NCBI RefSeq assembly: GCF_052045245.1
Contig: NZ_JBQEON010000011.1
Location: 62,001 to 126,000 of the forward strand
Length of the DNA stretch: 64,000 bases
Reading direction: 5' to 3'
Source of the DNA: Burkholderia sp052045245
GTDB taxonomy: Bacteria > Pseudomonadota > Gammaproteobacteria > Burkholderiales > Burkholderiaceae
Part shown: positions 36,066 to 45,317 of the stretch, piece by piece
Numbering within the stretch: position 1 is the stretch's first letter
Layout of the letters: every line of letters begins with the position of its first letter
The notes under the pieces: generated by a model
Seen by the model: the letters and a program-made list of their open reading frames with translations, nothing else
What the model was told of the DNA's origin: nothing
Databases searched by the model: none
Program-made: the position numbers and the translations under genes

Positions 36066-36370
36066 TACCCTTCGTAGGCAGCCATCACGAGCCACAGCTC
36101 GCGGCCGTCGTCGTGCACCGGCGCCGCCAGCGCATACGGGTCGGACGGCTCGCACGCACGCTGCAGCGCGAACCGCGCGGGTTCGGTCGAGCAGAACGTC
36201 TCGTCGCCGAGCGGCCGCACGTCGGCCTTGCCTTCGAACATCCGGCGATCGGGCCGGTAGATCAGCGGCTCCTGTTTCCACGCGCTGAAATGACTCTTCA
36301 CCGAATCGAACCCGCCGCCGCAGACGTTGACTTCATAGCGCACCTCCGCTCGTCGTTTTGGAATGGTCAT
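36065..36370 (-). CDS. Hypothetical protein
   Basis: The 101-residue protein (MTIPKRRAEVRYEVNVCGGG) looks globular and ends ELWLVMAAYEG, but I cannot assign a family. It has GGGAGGCACC before the ATG. It is divergent from the 36543 gene and is followed directly by the shared motif copy 3. No signal peptide or membrane segment. Confidence 0.65.
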   Translation of the reverse strand: MTIPKRRAEVRYEVNVCGGGFDSVKSHFSAWKQEPLIYRPDRRMFEGKADVRPLGDETFCSTEPARFALQRACEPSDPYALAAPVHDDGRELWLVMAAYEG

Positions 36371-36542
36371 GGTGCCTCCCGCTTGATGTGCGTGTGTGTG
36401 CGGCACATGCCGCCGCGCGTGGTCGTCGTCATTCGGTCAGGGATCGAGGCGGCAAGTCGTGTGCCCCCTGCGCGAGGCAGGCACGCCGGTTGCGCGTTCT
36501 GCGCGTCATCGCCACCCATCATCAACGACACGGAGCCCTGCC

Positions 36543-36797
36543 ATGAAGGATTCGACCCGGCCCGGCCGCGACGCACCGGCACACGAGCCGCACCACGATC
36601 CGTCGCCGCCGCTGAAACATCAGGACCAGCCCCGGACGCGCCACTCCGAGCGCCATATCGACCAGCAGCTCGAGGACACGTTCCCCGCGAGCGATCCGCC
36701 CGCGACCGGCGGTGTCACGCGCATCGAACCCGACACGCCGCCGGGCACGCACGACGACGGCCCGTGGGAGAACCCGGCCAAGCGTCGCGACGAATGA
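36543..36797 (+). CDS. Small hydrophilic protein with FPASDPP motif
   Basis: The 84-residue protein is very hydrophilic (His, Asp, Pro-rich) and carries LEDTFPASDPPATGG, a motif in many short uncharacterised proteobacterial proteins. It is probably disordered. ACGGAGC precedes ATG 36543. It starts a run of three same-strand genes (with CBS and PRC-barrel). Confidence 0.7.
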   Translation: MKDSTRPGRDAPAHEPHHDPSPPLKHQDQPRTRHSERHIDQQLEDTFPASDPPATGGVTRIEPDTPPGTHDDGPWENPAKRRDE

Positions 36798-36897
36798 CGC
36801 GCGACGACACGGCCGGCCACCGCCCACCGCCCGCCCCCGAACGGCACGCCGCTTGCTGACCCGGACAGCCCCCGCTTCAACCCGCAAGGAGAGCTTC

Positions 36898-37329
36898 ATG
36901 CATCGCGTCAACGAAATCATGTCGCAGGACGTCGTGCGCATCGCGCCGACCGATTCGATCCGTCATGCCGCGCAATTGATGGAGCGCTACGACATCGGCG
37001 CGCTGCCCGTGTGCGACAACAACCGGCTGATCGGCATGGTCACGGACCGCGACCTCGCGGTGCGCGCGATCTCGGCCGGCAAGCCGCCGGAAACGCGGAT
37101 CCACGAAGTCGCGTCCGGCCCGATCGAGTGGTGCTTCGAGGACGATTCGCTGGACGAGATCCAGCACTACATGGCCGACGCGCAACTGCGCCGCCTGCCC
37201 GTCGTCGATCACGACAAGCGTCTCGTCGGGATGCTGTCGCTCGCCGACATCGCAACGCGCACGGCCGGCCCCGCGCGCGACGACGTCGCGAACACGCTCG
37301 AAAGCGTGTCGCAACCGAAGCAGACGTGA
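36898..37329 (+). CDS. CBS-domain pair protein
   Basis: The 143-residue protein consists of two CBS domains (about 8-60 and 75-130), which usually bind adenine nucleotides. Motifs include VRIAPTDSIRHAAQLM, IGMVTDRDLAVRAI, LRRLPVVDHDKRLVGMLSLA. Stand-alone CBS pairs are common stress or energy sensors; the partner is unknown. CAAGGAGAGC precedes ATG 36898. Confidence 0.92.
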   Translation: MHRVNEIMSQDVVRIAPTDSIRHAAQLMERYDIGALPVCDNNRLIGMVTDRDLAVRAISAGKPPETRIHEVASGPIEWCFEDDSLDEIQHYMADAQLRRLPVVDHDKRLVGMLSLADIATRTAGPARDDVANTLESVSQPKQT

Positions 37330-37419
37330 CGGGGCGATCCTCGCCCCGTGCGACAACCCGCGCGACCCGCAGGGCCCATCCCGGGCACGGTCGCGCCCCA
37401 TGCAGCCTGGAGGACAACC

Positions 37420-37902
37420 ATGCAGACTCCCGATCAACGACAAACCCGCATCGTCGGCAAGGGCGCGGCGACCGCGGCCGGCCCCGGTCCTGACGTGATG
37501 GCGGCCGACACGCTGGAAGGAGACAAGGTCTACACGACCGATGGCGACGACGTCGGCAAGATCAAGGACATCATGCTCGACGTGCGCTCGGGCCGTGTCG
37601 CGTACGCCGTGCTGTCGAGCGGCGGCCTGCTCGGCATCGGCGACAAGCTGCACGCGATTCCGTGGAGCGCGCTCACGCTCGATACCGAACGCAAGTGTTT
37701 CCTGCTGTCGGTGTCGTCCGAGCGGATCAAGAACGCGCCGGGCTTCGACAAGGATCACTGGCCGGCGATGGCCGACCCGCAATGGGCCGAGCCGCTGCAC
37801 GAGTTCTACGGCAGCACGCCGTACTGGAGCGCGGGCGACGAGCTCGGGCTGACCGACCCGACCGAGGAACTGAACGATCCGCGTGCGCGCGGGCGGCATT
37901 GA
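37420..37902 (+). CDS. PRC-barrel domain protein
   Basis: The 160-residue protein has one PRC-barrel domain (about 28-105: DTLEGDKVYTTDGDDVGKI, GRVAYAVLSSGGLLGIGDKL, IPWSALTLD), then an acidic tail with YWSAGDELGLTDP. PRC-barrel stress proteins are widespread; the molecular role is unknown. GGAGGACAACC precedes the ATG, and a strong terminator follows 35 bp after the stop. Confidence 0.9.
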   Translation: MQTPDQRQTRIVGKGAATAAGPGPDVMAADTLEGDKVYTTDGDDVGKIKDIMLDVRSGRVAYAVLSSGGLLGIGDKLHAIPWSALTLDTERKCFLLSVSSERIKNAPGFDKDHWPAMADPQWAEPLHEFYGSTPYWSAGDELGLTDPTEELNDPRARGRH

Positions 37903-37936
37903 TCACGTTCGATTTGCCGGTGTGTTAGCCGACGGG

Positions 37937-37959
37937 CCCCGCGCGAGCGGGGTTTTTTT
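37937..37959 (+). terminator. Rho-independent terminator after the PRC-barrel gene
   Basis: The stem CCCCGC / GCGGGG with a GCGA tetraloop is followed by seven T. It ends the plus-strand CBS/PRC transcript. Confidence 0.92.
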
Positions 37960-38160
37960 CGTCTCCGGACACGATCCCGCGGTTGCGGCCATCCGGCCAC
38001 GCCATACGCTTGCGATCCGCGCGTTTCCGAACCGATTGATAACCACCCAACATCAATCCTTCCAAAATTCGCACTTAACGTTTCCCCGTCTCCGGGCGAA
38101 CATGTTCGAAACGACAATCGACCGCTCCCCGCGCATTTCCCGATTTCCTGGAGACACCTG

Positions 38161-39456
38161 ATGCACCCCTCGCCCAGCCTTCCGACCGGACGCTCGAAGG
38201 CCGCCGCGGTATTCCGCGTGACGGCCGGCAACTTCCTCGAGCAGTTCGACTTCTTCCTGTTCGGCTTCTACGCGACGCAGATCGCCGCCGTGTTCTTTCC
38301 CGCCGCGAGCGAGTTCGCTTCGCTGATGATGACGTTCGCCGTCTTCGGCGCCGGCTTCCTGATGCGGCCGCTCGGCGCAGTCGTGCTGGGCGCGTACATC
38401 GACGACGTCGGCCGCCGCAAGGGCCTCATCGTCACGCTGGCGATCATGGCGAGCGGCACCATCCTGATCGCGTTCGTGCCGGGCTACGCGACGATCGGCC
38501 TGCTCGCGCCCGCCCTCGTGCTGATCGGGCGCCTGCTGCAGGGCTTTTCGGCGGGCGCCGAGCTGGGCGGCGTGTCGGTCTATCTCGCCGAGATGGCCAC
38601 GCCCGGCCGCAAGGGCTTCTACACGAGCTGGCAGTCCGCCAGCCAGCAGGTCGCGATCGTCATCGCGGCAGGCCTCGGCTTCGCGCTCAATCACTGGCTC
38701 AGCGCCTCGGCCATCGCCGCATGGGGCTGGCGCGTGCCGTTCTTCGTCGGCTGTACGATCGTGCCGTTCATCTTCATGCTGCGCCGCAATCTGCAGGAAA
38801 CCGAGGAATTCAACGCACGCCGCCATCGTCCCGGCATGAAGGAAGTGTTCGGCACGCTGGTGCGAAACTGGGGCGTCGTGGTCGCCGGCATGATGCTGGT
38901 CGCGATGACCACCACGAGCTTCTACCTGATCACGGTCTATGCACCGACCTTCGGCAAGACGGTCCTGCACCTGAGCACCGCCGACAGCCTGCTCGTGACG
39001 CTCTGCGTCGGCGTGTCGAACTTCGTGTGGCTGCCGATCGGCGGCGCGCTGTCGGATCGCATCGGTCGCCGGCCGCTGCTCGTCGGCATGACCGTGCTCG
39101 CGATCGCGACCGCCTATCCCGCGCTGTCGCTGCTCGCTCACGCGCCGTCGTTCGTCAACATGCTGCTCGTGCTGCTGTGGCTGTCGTTCATGTACGGGAT
39201 CTACAACGGCGCGATGATCGTCGCGCTGACGGAAGTGATGCCGACGGAGGTGCGCGTCGCGGGCTTCTCGCTCGCCTACAGCCTCGCGACGGCCGTGTTC
39301 GGCGGCTTCACGCCCGCGATCTCGACCGCCCTCATTCACCTGACCGGCGACAAGGCCGCACCGGGCTACTGGATGAGCCTCGCCGCGGTGTGCGCACTGC
39401 TTGCGACGTTCGCGCTCTATCGCCGCCAGCCGGCAACGCTGACGCCGGCGCACTGA
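38161..39456 (+). CDS. MHS-family MFS transporter (citrate/tricarballylate type)
   Basis: The 431-residue protein has 12 membrane segments and the MHS-family marks: FLEQFDFFLFGFYA at the first helix, MRPLGAVVLGAYIDDVGRR in loop 2-3 and GRLLQGFSAGAELGG in helix 4. It most resembles CitA/TcuC proton symporters for citrate or tricarballylate; substrate is inferred. CCTGGAGACACCTG precedes the ATG. The binding-protein gene follows by 34 bp, so they probably share a transcript. Confidence 0.88.
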   Translation: MHPSPSLPTGRSKAAAVFRVTAGNFLEQFDFFLFGFYATQIAAVFFPAASEFASLMMTFAVFGAGFLMRPLGAVVLGAYIDDVGRRKGLIVTLAIMASGTILIAFVPGYATIGLLAPALVLIGRLLQGFSAGAELGGVSVYLAEMATPGRKGFYTSWQSASQQVAIVIAAGLGFALNHWLSASAIAAWGWRVPFFVGCTIVPFIFMLRRNLQETEEFNARRHRPGMKEVFGTLVRNWGVVVAGMMLVAMTTTSFYLITVYAPTFGKTVLHLSTADSLLVTLCVGVSNFVWLPIGGALSDRIGRRPLLVGMTVLAIATAYPALSLLAHAPSFVNMLLVLLWLSFMYGIYNGAMIVALTEVMPTEVRVAGFSLAYSLATAVFGGFTPAISTALIHLTGDKAAPGYWMSLAAVCALLATFALYRRQPATLTPAH

Positions 39457-39490
39457 CACCTCATTTCGAATCCCCCGTCCAGCCACGACC

Positions 39491-40273
39491 ATGAAAAACC
39501 TGCTCCAGAAACTCTGCGCGACCGCGCTCGTCGCCACCTCCGCGGTCGCCGCGAACGTACAGGCCGCCGACCTGCACGTGATGAGCTCGGGCGGCTTCAC
39601 CGCCGCCTACAAGCGGCTCGGCCCGCAGTTCGCGTCCCGCACGGGCAACACGCTCGACACCGCGCTCGGACCGTCGATGGGCAAGTCGCCCGAAGCGATT
39701 CCGAACCGGCTCGCCCGCGGCGAACCTGCCGACGCGGTGATCATGGTCGGCTACGCGCTCGACGATCTGATCCGGCAAGGCAAGGTGATCGCCGGATCGC
39801 GCGTCGAGCTGGCCGATTCGCGCATCGGCATGGTCGTGCGCGACGGTGCGACGAAGCCCGACATCAGCACGGCCGACGGCCTGAAGCAGGTTCTGCTTCA
39901 CGCCAGGTCGATCGCCTATTCCGACAGCGCGAGCGGCGTCTACATCGAGCGGGAATTGTTCAGGAAGCTCGGCATCGAGGATCAGGTGAAAGCGAAGGCG
40001 AAGATGATCCCGCGGATCCCGGTCGCGTCCGTGGTCGCGAACGGCGACTATGAAATCGGCTTCCAGCAGGTGAGCGAACTGCTGCCCGTGAAAGGCGCGA
40101 CCTTCGTCGGCAAGATTCCCGAATCGCTGCAGTCCGTCACGCGTTTCGCCGCCGGCATCCCCGTCGGCGCGCAACATCCGCAGGAAGCGAAGGCGCTGCT
40201 CGACTATCTCGCATCGCCCGACGTGCAGGCGGACGTGAAATCGACCGGACTGGATTCCGTCTCCGCACACTGA
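39491..40273 (+). CDS. Periplasmic substrate-binding protein, ModA-like
   Basis: The 260-residue protein has a signal peptide cleaved near VQA-ADLHVMSSGG and the two-lobed fold of the ModA-type extracellular solute-binding family (GEPADAVIMVGYALDDLI, YSDSASGVYIERELF). No ABC permease or ATPase adjoins it; with the MHS permease beside it, it may act as a sensor or accessory carboxylate binder. The ligand is unknown. Confidence 0.85.
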   Translation: MKNLLQKLCATALVATSAVAANVQAADLHVMSSGGFTAAYKRLGPQFASRTGNTLDTALGPSMGKSPEAIPNRLARGEPADAVIMVGYALDDLIRQGKVIAGSRVELADSRIGMVVRDGATKPDISTADGLKQVLLHARSIAYSDSASGVYIERELFRKLGIEDQVKAKAKMIPRIPVASVVANGDYEIGFQQVSELLPVKGATFVGKIPESLQSVTRFAAGIPVGAQHPQEAKALLDYLASPDVQADVKSTGLDSVSAH

Positions 40274-40283
40274 GCGCGAACCG

Positions 40284-40313
40284 CGGGAAGGCGCGCGTCA
40301 GACCGCCTTCCCG
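40284..40313. terminator. Hairpin between convergent binding-protein and dctA genes
   Basis: A 10-bp stem (CGGGAAGGCG with CGCCTTCCCG) and 10-nt loop lie between the convergent genes and overlap the dctA stop. There is no T run, so it is terminator-like rather than a classic terminator. Confidence 0.55.
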
Positions 40314-41647
40314 TCGCGCCCGGCATCGGCTCCGACGTCGGCTCCGACGACATCGGCCCCGGCATCGTCGGCGCCGTTCGGGCCCGTGGGCCCGGCCGTG
40401 CTCAGCATCCGTGCGAGACGTGCCCGATCGCAGGCCCCCTCCCATGTCGACACGAAGATCACCGCGCACGCATTGCTGATGATGCTGGTCAGCGCACGCG
40501 CTTCCGACATGAAGCGATCGATGCCCACCAGCAGCGCGACGCCGGCCACCGGCAAGTCGGGCATCACCGCGAGCGTCGCGACGAGCGCGACGAGCCCGCT
40601 GCCGGATACGCCGGCCGCCCCCTTCGACGTCAGCAGCATCAACGCCAGCAGCGCCGCGATTTGCGGCGCGGAAAGCGGCACGTCGCACGCCTGCGCGATG
40701 AACAATGCCGCGAGTGTCATGTAGATCGCGGTGCCGTCCAGGTTGAACGAGTAGCCGGCCGGCAGCACGAGCCCGACGACACCCTTGTCGCAACCCAGCG
40801 CCTCGAGCTTGACGATCAGCCGCGGCAATACCGGCTCCGTGGACGACGTCGCGAGGACGATCAGCAGTTCCTCGCGCATATAGCGCAACAGCCGCCACAG
40901 CGCGAAGCCGTGCAGCCGCGCGAGCGGCGCGAGCACCAGCGCGACGAACAGCACGCAGGCCACGTAGAACGACGCCATCAACCGCGCGAGCGAGCCGACC
41001 GAACCGATGCCGAAGCGGCCCACCGTAAACGCCATCGCGCCGAAGGCGCCGAGCGGGGCGAGTCGCATGATCATCGCGAGCACGCGAAACACGACCTGCG
41101 CGACCCCGTCGATCAGCGCCAGCACGGGACGCCCGGCCTGCGGATACGCGTTCAGCGAAAAGCCGAACAGCAGCGACAGCAGCAGTACCGGCAGCACCTC
41201 GCCCTTCTGGAACGCGCCGAGCATCGTGTCCGGGATCACGCTCAGCGCAAACTCGACGAGCCCGTGCGGCTGCGCCTGCCGCACATACTGCGCGAGGAGG
41301 GTCGAGTCGAGATGGTGCACGTCGACGTGCATGCCGGCGCCGGGCCGCAGCACGAACGCGGTGACGAGCCCGAATGCGAGCGCGGCGGCGGTCAGCAGAT
41401 AGAACAGCACCAGCGCGCGGACGATCGTGCGTCCGATGGCCTTCCCGCTCGTCAGCGACGTGATGCCGGAGACGATCGTGCAGAACACGATCGGCGCGAT
41501 CATCATCCGCACGAGACCGACGAATGCATCGCTGAGCGGCTTGAGCATCGCGCCCGCGGACGGCCAGAAGTGGCCGACGCTCACGCCGAGCACCATCGCC
41601 AGCAGCACCTGCACGTAGAGCGAACGAAGCGGCCTTGCCAGCGTCAC
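40298..41647 (-). CDS. dctA: Dicarboxylate/cation symporter, DctA family
   Basis: DctA imports C4-dicarboxylates with protons or sodium. The protein, 449 residues from GTG 41647, has eight membrane segments plus re-entrant loops with ATSSTEPVLPRL and GYSFNLDGTAIYMTLA, the family signatures. GAGGAAG upstream supports the GTG start over a longer frame that overlaps lysR by 32 bp. The C-terminal 40 residues are an unusual Ala/Gly/Asp-repeat tail (GADVVGADVGADAGRDG). Confidence 0.92.
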   Translation of the reverse strand: MTLARPLRSLYVQVLLAMVLGVSVGHFWPSAGAMLKPLSDAFVGLVRMMIAPIVFCTIVSGITSLTSGKAIGRTIVRALVLFYLLTAAALAFGLVTAFVLRPGAGMHVDVHHLDSTLLAQYVRQAQPHGLVEFALSVIPDTMLGAFQKGEVLPVLLLSLLFGFSLNAYPQAGRPVLALIDGVAQVVFRVLAMIMRLAPLGAFGAMAFTVGRFGIGSVGSLARLMASFYVACVLFVALVLAPLARLHGFALWRLLRYMREELLIVLATSSTEPVLPRLIVKLEALGCDKGVVGLVLPAGYSFNLDGTAIYMTLAALFIAQACDVPLSAPQIAALLALMLLTSKGAAGVSGSGLVALVATLAVMPDLPVAGVALLVGIDRFMSEARALTSIISNACAVIFVSTWEGACDRARLARMLSTAGPTGPNGADDAGADVVGADVGADAGRDGKAV

Positions 41648-41699
41648 GATGCGGTCTTCCTCGACGTTCCGGTCATGTTCGTCGGAATGGTCGCATGGG

Positions 41700-42623
41700 T
41701 CACTTCGATCCGTCGTCGCGTGCGGCGCCACCGCGCTTCGCGTCGACGATGGCGCGGTGAAACGCCTCCGCGGCCGGCGTCAGCGGACGCCCGCGCCGTT
41801 TCACGATGCCGACCCGGCGCTTGACGGCCGGTTCGACGAGCGGCACGCTCGTCAGCAGCGGATGGTCGTGCCCCGGCATCGCCATCGACGGCACCGCGGC
41901 GACACCAAGGCCCGCCTCGACCAACCCGAGCAGGGTCGTCACGTGACGCGTCTCGCACACGCTCGGCACACGCGGCGCGACGGTCGTCAGCGCCTGGTCG
42001 AGCAACAGGCGGTTGCCGGACGTCTTGCCCACCGACACATACTCGTACTCGTAAAGCTCGCTCCAGGTCACGCGCTTCTTGCGCGCGAGCGGATGGTCGC
42101 GCCGGCACGCGGCAACGAAGCGCTCCTGCAGCAGCAGCTTGAAGTCGATCTCGGGCTCCTGGCTGCCCATGAAGCTCACGCCGAAATCGGCCTCGCCGCT
42201 GATCACGGCGCCGAGCACCTCGTTCGCGCTCGCATCGAGCAGCTTGACCCTGATGCGCGGAAAACGGCGATGATAGCTCGCGATCACGTTGGGCAAAAAA
42301 TAATAGGCGACCGACGGCACGCACGCGATCGTCACATGACCGAGGCGGCTCGACGACACGTCGCGGATGCCGAGCAGCGCGGCGTCGAGATCGTCCAGCA
42401 GTTGCTCGGCACTCGGCGCGAATACGCGCCCGACGGTGGTCAGCGTGACGCTGCGCGTGGTGCGCTCGAACAGGCGCACGCCGAGCGCGTCCTCCAGCTT
42501 GTCGATCCGGCGACTCAACGCGGGTTGCGAAATGCTGATCGACTCCGCGGCCTTCCGGAAGCTGCCCAGCTCCACCACCGCGCGAAACGCCTGCAAGTCG
42601 GTCAAATCGAAGTTGATTCCCAC
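41700..42623 (-). CDS. LysR-family transcriptional regulator
   Basis: The 307-residue protein has an N-terminal winged helix (FRAVVELGSFRKAAESISIS, then QPALSRRIDKLEDALG) and a C-terminal effector-binding domain. I chose GTG 42623: GGGGAGG lies eight bases upstream and the conserved start follows at once. It is upstream of dctA in the same direction, 52 bp apart, and probably responds to a carboxylate to control dctA and perhaps the MHS permease genes. Confidence 0.93.
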   Translation of the reverse strand: MGINFDLTDLQAFRAVVELGSFRKAAESISISQPALSRRIDKLEDALGVRLFERTTRSVTLTTVGRVFAPSAEQLLDDLDAALLGIRDVSSSRLGHVTIACVPSVAYYFLPNVIASYHRRFPRIRVKLLDASANEVLGAVISGEADFGVSFMGSQEPEIDFKLLLQERFVAACRRDHPLARKKRVTWSELYEYEYVSVGKTSGNRLLLDQALTTVAPRVPSVCETRHVTTLLGLVEAGLGVAAVPSMAMPGHDHPLLTSVPLVEPAVKRRVGIVKRRGRPLTPAAEAFHRAIVDAKRGGAARDDGSK

Positions 42624-42776
42624 GGGCCATGCCTCCCCATCTCGGATGCCGCGTATTGTGCACGATCCGGGCGGGCACACCTAGCCGGGAGATGCCCGTC
42701 TCCGACATCCCGCTACGCCCGATACCGCAACGCATCGATCACGATCGAGAACGCGCGCGATGCCGCTCGATACGGG

Positions 42777-43052
42777 CTACGTCCGGTTCGGCGGAACGTC
42801 GTCCTGGGCGGCCAGTTGCGCGCGAACCGCCAGTTTCGCGCTGATTTTCGAGAATGTCGTATTGACCATGGAGGTCACGGGCTCGACCGCCTCCAGCTTG
42901 CCGCACAACACGTCGGGCTGCTCCTTGAACACCGTGGCCTGCTCCCTGTTGCTGCGGGCATTGTTCAAGGCCGCGTCGCGATAGTCGTCGACGACCAGCA
43001 CGCGACGCGGCCCCGTCGCAAACTGCGCGCCCGAGCCGCCGGCATCCGGCAT
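42777..43052 (-). pseudogene. Unrecognised protein tail, probably a gene remnant
   Basis: From about 43020 to 42777 the minus strand encodes sequence that looks protein-like rather than a GC shadow: VLVVDDYRDAALNNARSNREQ, then KLEAVEPVTSMVNTTFSKI. I cannot name the family. There is no good ribosome site before ATG 43052. It may be the 3' end of a gene whose 5' part was lost, or a small orphan gene. Confidence 0.4.
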
Positions 43053-43203
43053 GCCGGTTGCTGCATGCAATGGTCTCGATCCCGGAGCCGTTGATGCCCC
43101 CACCGCCGATGTTCCGACCCGACACGGCCTTCGATCCGCGCGCGGCGCGCCGTTGTACGCGCGGCGCCGCGCACCCGACGCCGGCCCGCACCGGAGCCAT
43201 GCC

Positions 43204-43848
43204 ATGACGCGCCACGCGAACGCGAAGCCAACCGCTGCCGCCGCGACCGACGGCGACACGCCGGCCACGCTCGACGCGTGCCGCCGCTGCGGATTGTGGG
43301 AACACGCGACCCAGCCGGTTCCTGGCGCGGGGCCCGCCGGCGCACGCATCATGCTGGTCGGCGAGCAGCCGGGCGACCAGGAAGACCGCGCGGGCATCCC
43401 GTTCGTCGGCGCGGCGGGCCGCATACTCGACCGCGCGCTCGACGAAGCCGGCCTGGAGCGTGCGAGCGTCTACCTGACCAACGCGGTCAAGCACTTCAAA
43501 TGGGAACCGCGCGGCAAGCGGCGGCTGCACAAGACGCCCGCGCAACGCGAGGTCGCCGCGTGCCGCTACTGGCTCGAGCGAGAGCTCGATACGCTCGCGC
43601 CGCGCGTGATCGTCGCGCTCGGTGCGACGGCGCTGCGCGCGATACTGCGCGACAACGACGCAACGCTGGAGCGCACGCGCCGGCCGGTACGCACGCCCGA
43701 AGGCTGTCTCGTCGTCGCGACCTATCACCCGTCATATGTGTTGCGCACGCGCGGCGCCGATGCGCGCGAGCGCGCGTACCGGACGCTCGTCGATGCATTG
43801 CGCACCGCGCAGCGGCTCGCGAACGGCGCGAACGGAGACGCCGAATGA
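43204..43848 (+). CDS. Uracil-DNA glycosylase, UdgX type
   Basis: UdgX excises uracil and becomes covalently linked to the abasic site through a histidine. The 214-residue protein has GEQPGDQEDRAGIPFVG (about 53-69), the diagnostic KRRLH loop at 105-109 (the cross-linking His is at 109), four cysteines for the Fe-S cluster (26, 29, 120 and one near 168) and TYHPSYVLR near the end. GGAG lies seven bases before ATG 43204. The stop overlaps the next start (ATGA). Confidence 0.92.
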   Translation: MTRHANAKPTAAAATDGDTPATLDACRRCGLWEHATQPVPGAGPAGARIMLVGEQPGDQEDRAGIPFVGAAGRILDRALDEAGLERASVYLTNAVKHFKWEPRGKRRLHKTPAQREVAACRYWLERELDTLAPRVIVALGATALRAILRDNDATLERTRRPVRTPEGCLVVATYHPSYVLRTRGADARERAYRTLVDALRTAQRLANGANGDAE

Positions 43849-45149
43849 GCGACTTGCGCAGCGACGACGCAACGCGCGACACCGCCGCCGCGCCGGCCGC
43901 GCAGCCGTGGTATCGCCGGCTCGGCCCGGGCCTGCTCGCGGGCGCGTCGGACGCGGACCCGAGCAACGTCGCCGTCTATGCGCAGGCCGGCAGCCAGTTC
44001 GGCTTCAACATGCTGTGGATGATCGTCGTCACGCTGCCGATGATGGTGGTCGTGCAGCTTGCGTCGGCGTTCGTCGGGCGCACGAATCGCGAAGGCCTCG
44101 TCGCCGGCATCCGCGAGCATTTCTCCGACCGGCTCGCGAAGGCGCTGATCGTGATGGTCGCGATCGTCAACGTCGTGAACGTCGGCGCGGATCTCGCCGC
44201 GATGGGCGACGCGACGGCACTCGTCGTCGGCGGCCGAAGCTACTGGTATGCGCCCGTGTACGGCATCGGATCGCTCGCGCTACAGGTGCTGCTGTCCTAC
44301 GCGCGCTACACGCGCTGGCTCAAATGGATGACGCTCGGCCTGCTCGCGTACGTGATCGAACTCGGCTTCGTCCACGTCGACTGGCGCACGCTGCTGCAGG
44401 CGATCGTGCTGCCGCACATCGCGCTCACGCACGACTATGCGACGACGGCGGTCGCCGTGCTCGGCACGACGCTGAGCCCCTACCTGTTCGTGTGGCAGGC
44501 CGCGCTCGAGGTCGAGGAAACCCAGGCCGAGCGGCGCAACGGCGACACGTCATGCGCACCGGGTGCGCGTCGCGAGACCGAGCGGCGCGTCACGTTCGAT
44601 ACGTGGACCGGAATGATCGTCACCAACGCGGTGTCGTTCTGCATCATGGTGATCGGCGCGGCCGTGTTCTTCACGCACGGCAAGCACGACATCGGCTCGA
44701 CCGCGCAGGCCGCCGAAGCGCTGCGGCCGATCGCCGGCGAAGCGGCGTTTCTCGTGTTCGCGTTCGGCATCGTCGGCTGCGGGCTGCTGGCGATCCCCGC
44801 GTTCGCGGGCAGCGCCGCGTATGGCTGCGCGGAAGCCTGGCGGTTCCGCGAAGGGCTGAACGAACCGGTGCGGCGCGCGCCCGCCTTCTATGCGGTGCTG
44901 GCGCTGTGCGTGATCGTCGGCATCGCGATCTGCTTCGGCCCGATCAATCCGATCAAGGCGCTGTACTGGAGCGCGGTGCTCAACGGCGTCGCCGCGGTGC
45001 CGATGCTCGTGCTGGTGATGCTGCTGTCGCAGCGCCGCGAAGCGGCAGGGCAACCCGGCAGCGGTCTCGCGTCGAAGATCTTCGGGTGGCTGGCGGTCGC
45101 GCTGATGGTGGCGTCGGTGGTCGTGATGGCCGTGGATCTGCTGACTTGA
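43845..45149 (+). CDS. NRAMP-family transporter, atypical metal-site type
   Basis: The 434-residue protein has about 11 membrane segments and the NRAMP fold. The helix-1 motif reads DPSN (38-41; usual DPGN), and helix 6 reads TTLSPYLFVWQ near 205-215, without the MPH motif that selects Mn/Fe. This is the pattern of NRAMP-related magnesium-type transporters, so Mn/Fe specificity should not be assumed. It overlaps the udgX stop by ATGA. A strong hairpin lies downstream. Confidence 0.88.
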   Translation: MSDLRSDDATRDTAAAPAAQPWYRRLGPGLLAGASDADPSNVAVYAQAGSQFGFNMLWMIVVTLPMMVVVQLASAFVGRTNREGLVAGIREHFSDRLAKALIVMVAIVNVVNVGADLAAMGDATALVVGGRSYWYAPVYGIGSLALQVLLSYARYTRWLKWMTLGLLAYVIELGFVHVDWRTLLQAIVLPHIALTHDYATTAVAVLGTTLSPYLFVWQAALEVEETQAERRNGDTSCAPGARRETERRVTFDTWTGMIVTNAVSFCIMVIGAAVFFTHGKHDIGSTAQAAEALRPIAGEAAFLVFAFGIVGCGLLAIPAFAGSAAYGCAEAWRFREGLNEPVRRAPAFYAVLALCVIVGIAICFGPINPIKALYWSAVLNGVAAVPMLVLVMLLSQRREAAGQPGSGLASKIFGWLAVALMVASVVVMAVDLLT

Positions 45150-45272
45150 CCCGAAGAGACGGAAGACTGGTTGCGTGCGTAACCGGGCGGAAAGCAAAAG
45201 GAAAGGCGCACGAGGAAAGGCGAACGGGAAAACGCCGGCGAAGTCAAGCAGCCAGCCGGGGCAAGCAAACGG

Positions 45273-45303
45273 CAGCCGGGCAGCCGCGCAAGCGGCCCGG
45301 CTG
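45273..45303. terminator. Hairpin between convergent NRAMP and ferritin-like genes
   Basis: CAGCCGG pairs with CCGGCTG; inside, after a GCA bulge, GCCGC pairs with GCGGC around a GCAA loop. It lies 15 bp before the stop of the minus-strand gene and has no T run. Likely bidirectional terminator. Confidence 0.55.
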
Positions 45304-45317
45304 CCAGCCCGATGCCG

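Noticed and set aside
41648..41731. Longer dctA start at GTG 41731
   Set aside because: It would overlap lysR by 32 bp and lacks a ribosome site; GTG 41647 has GAGGAAG and begins the conserved sequence.
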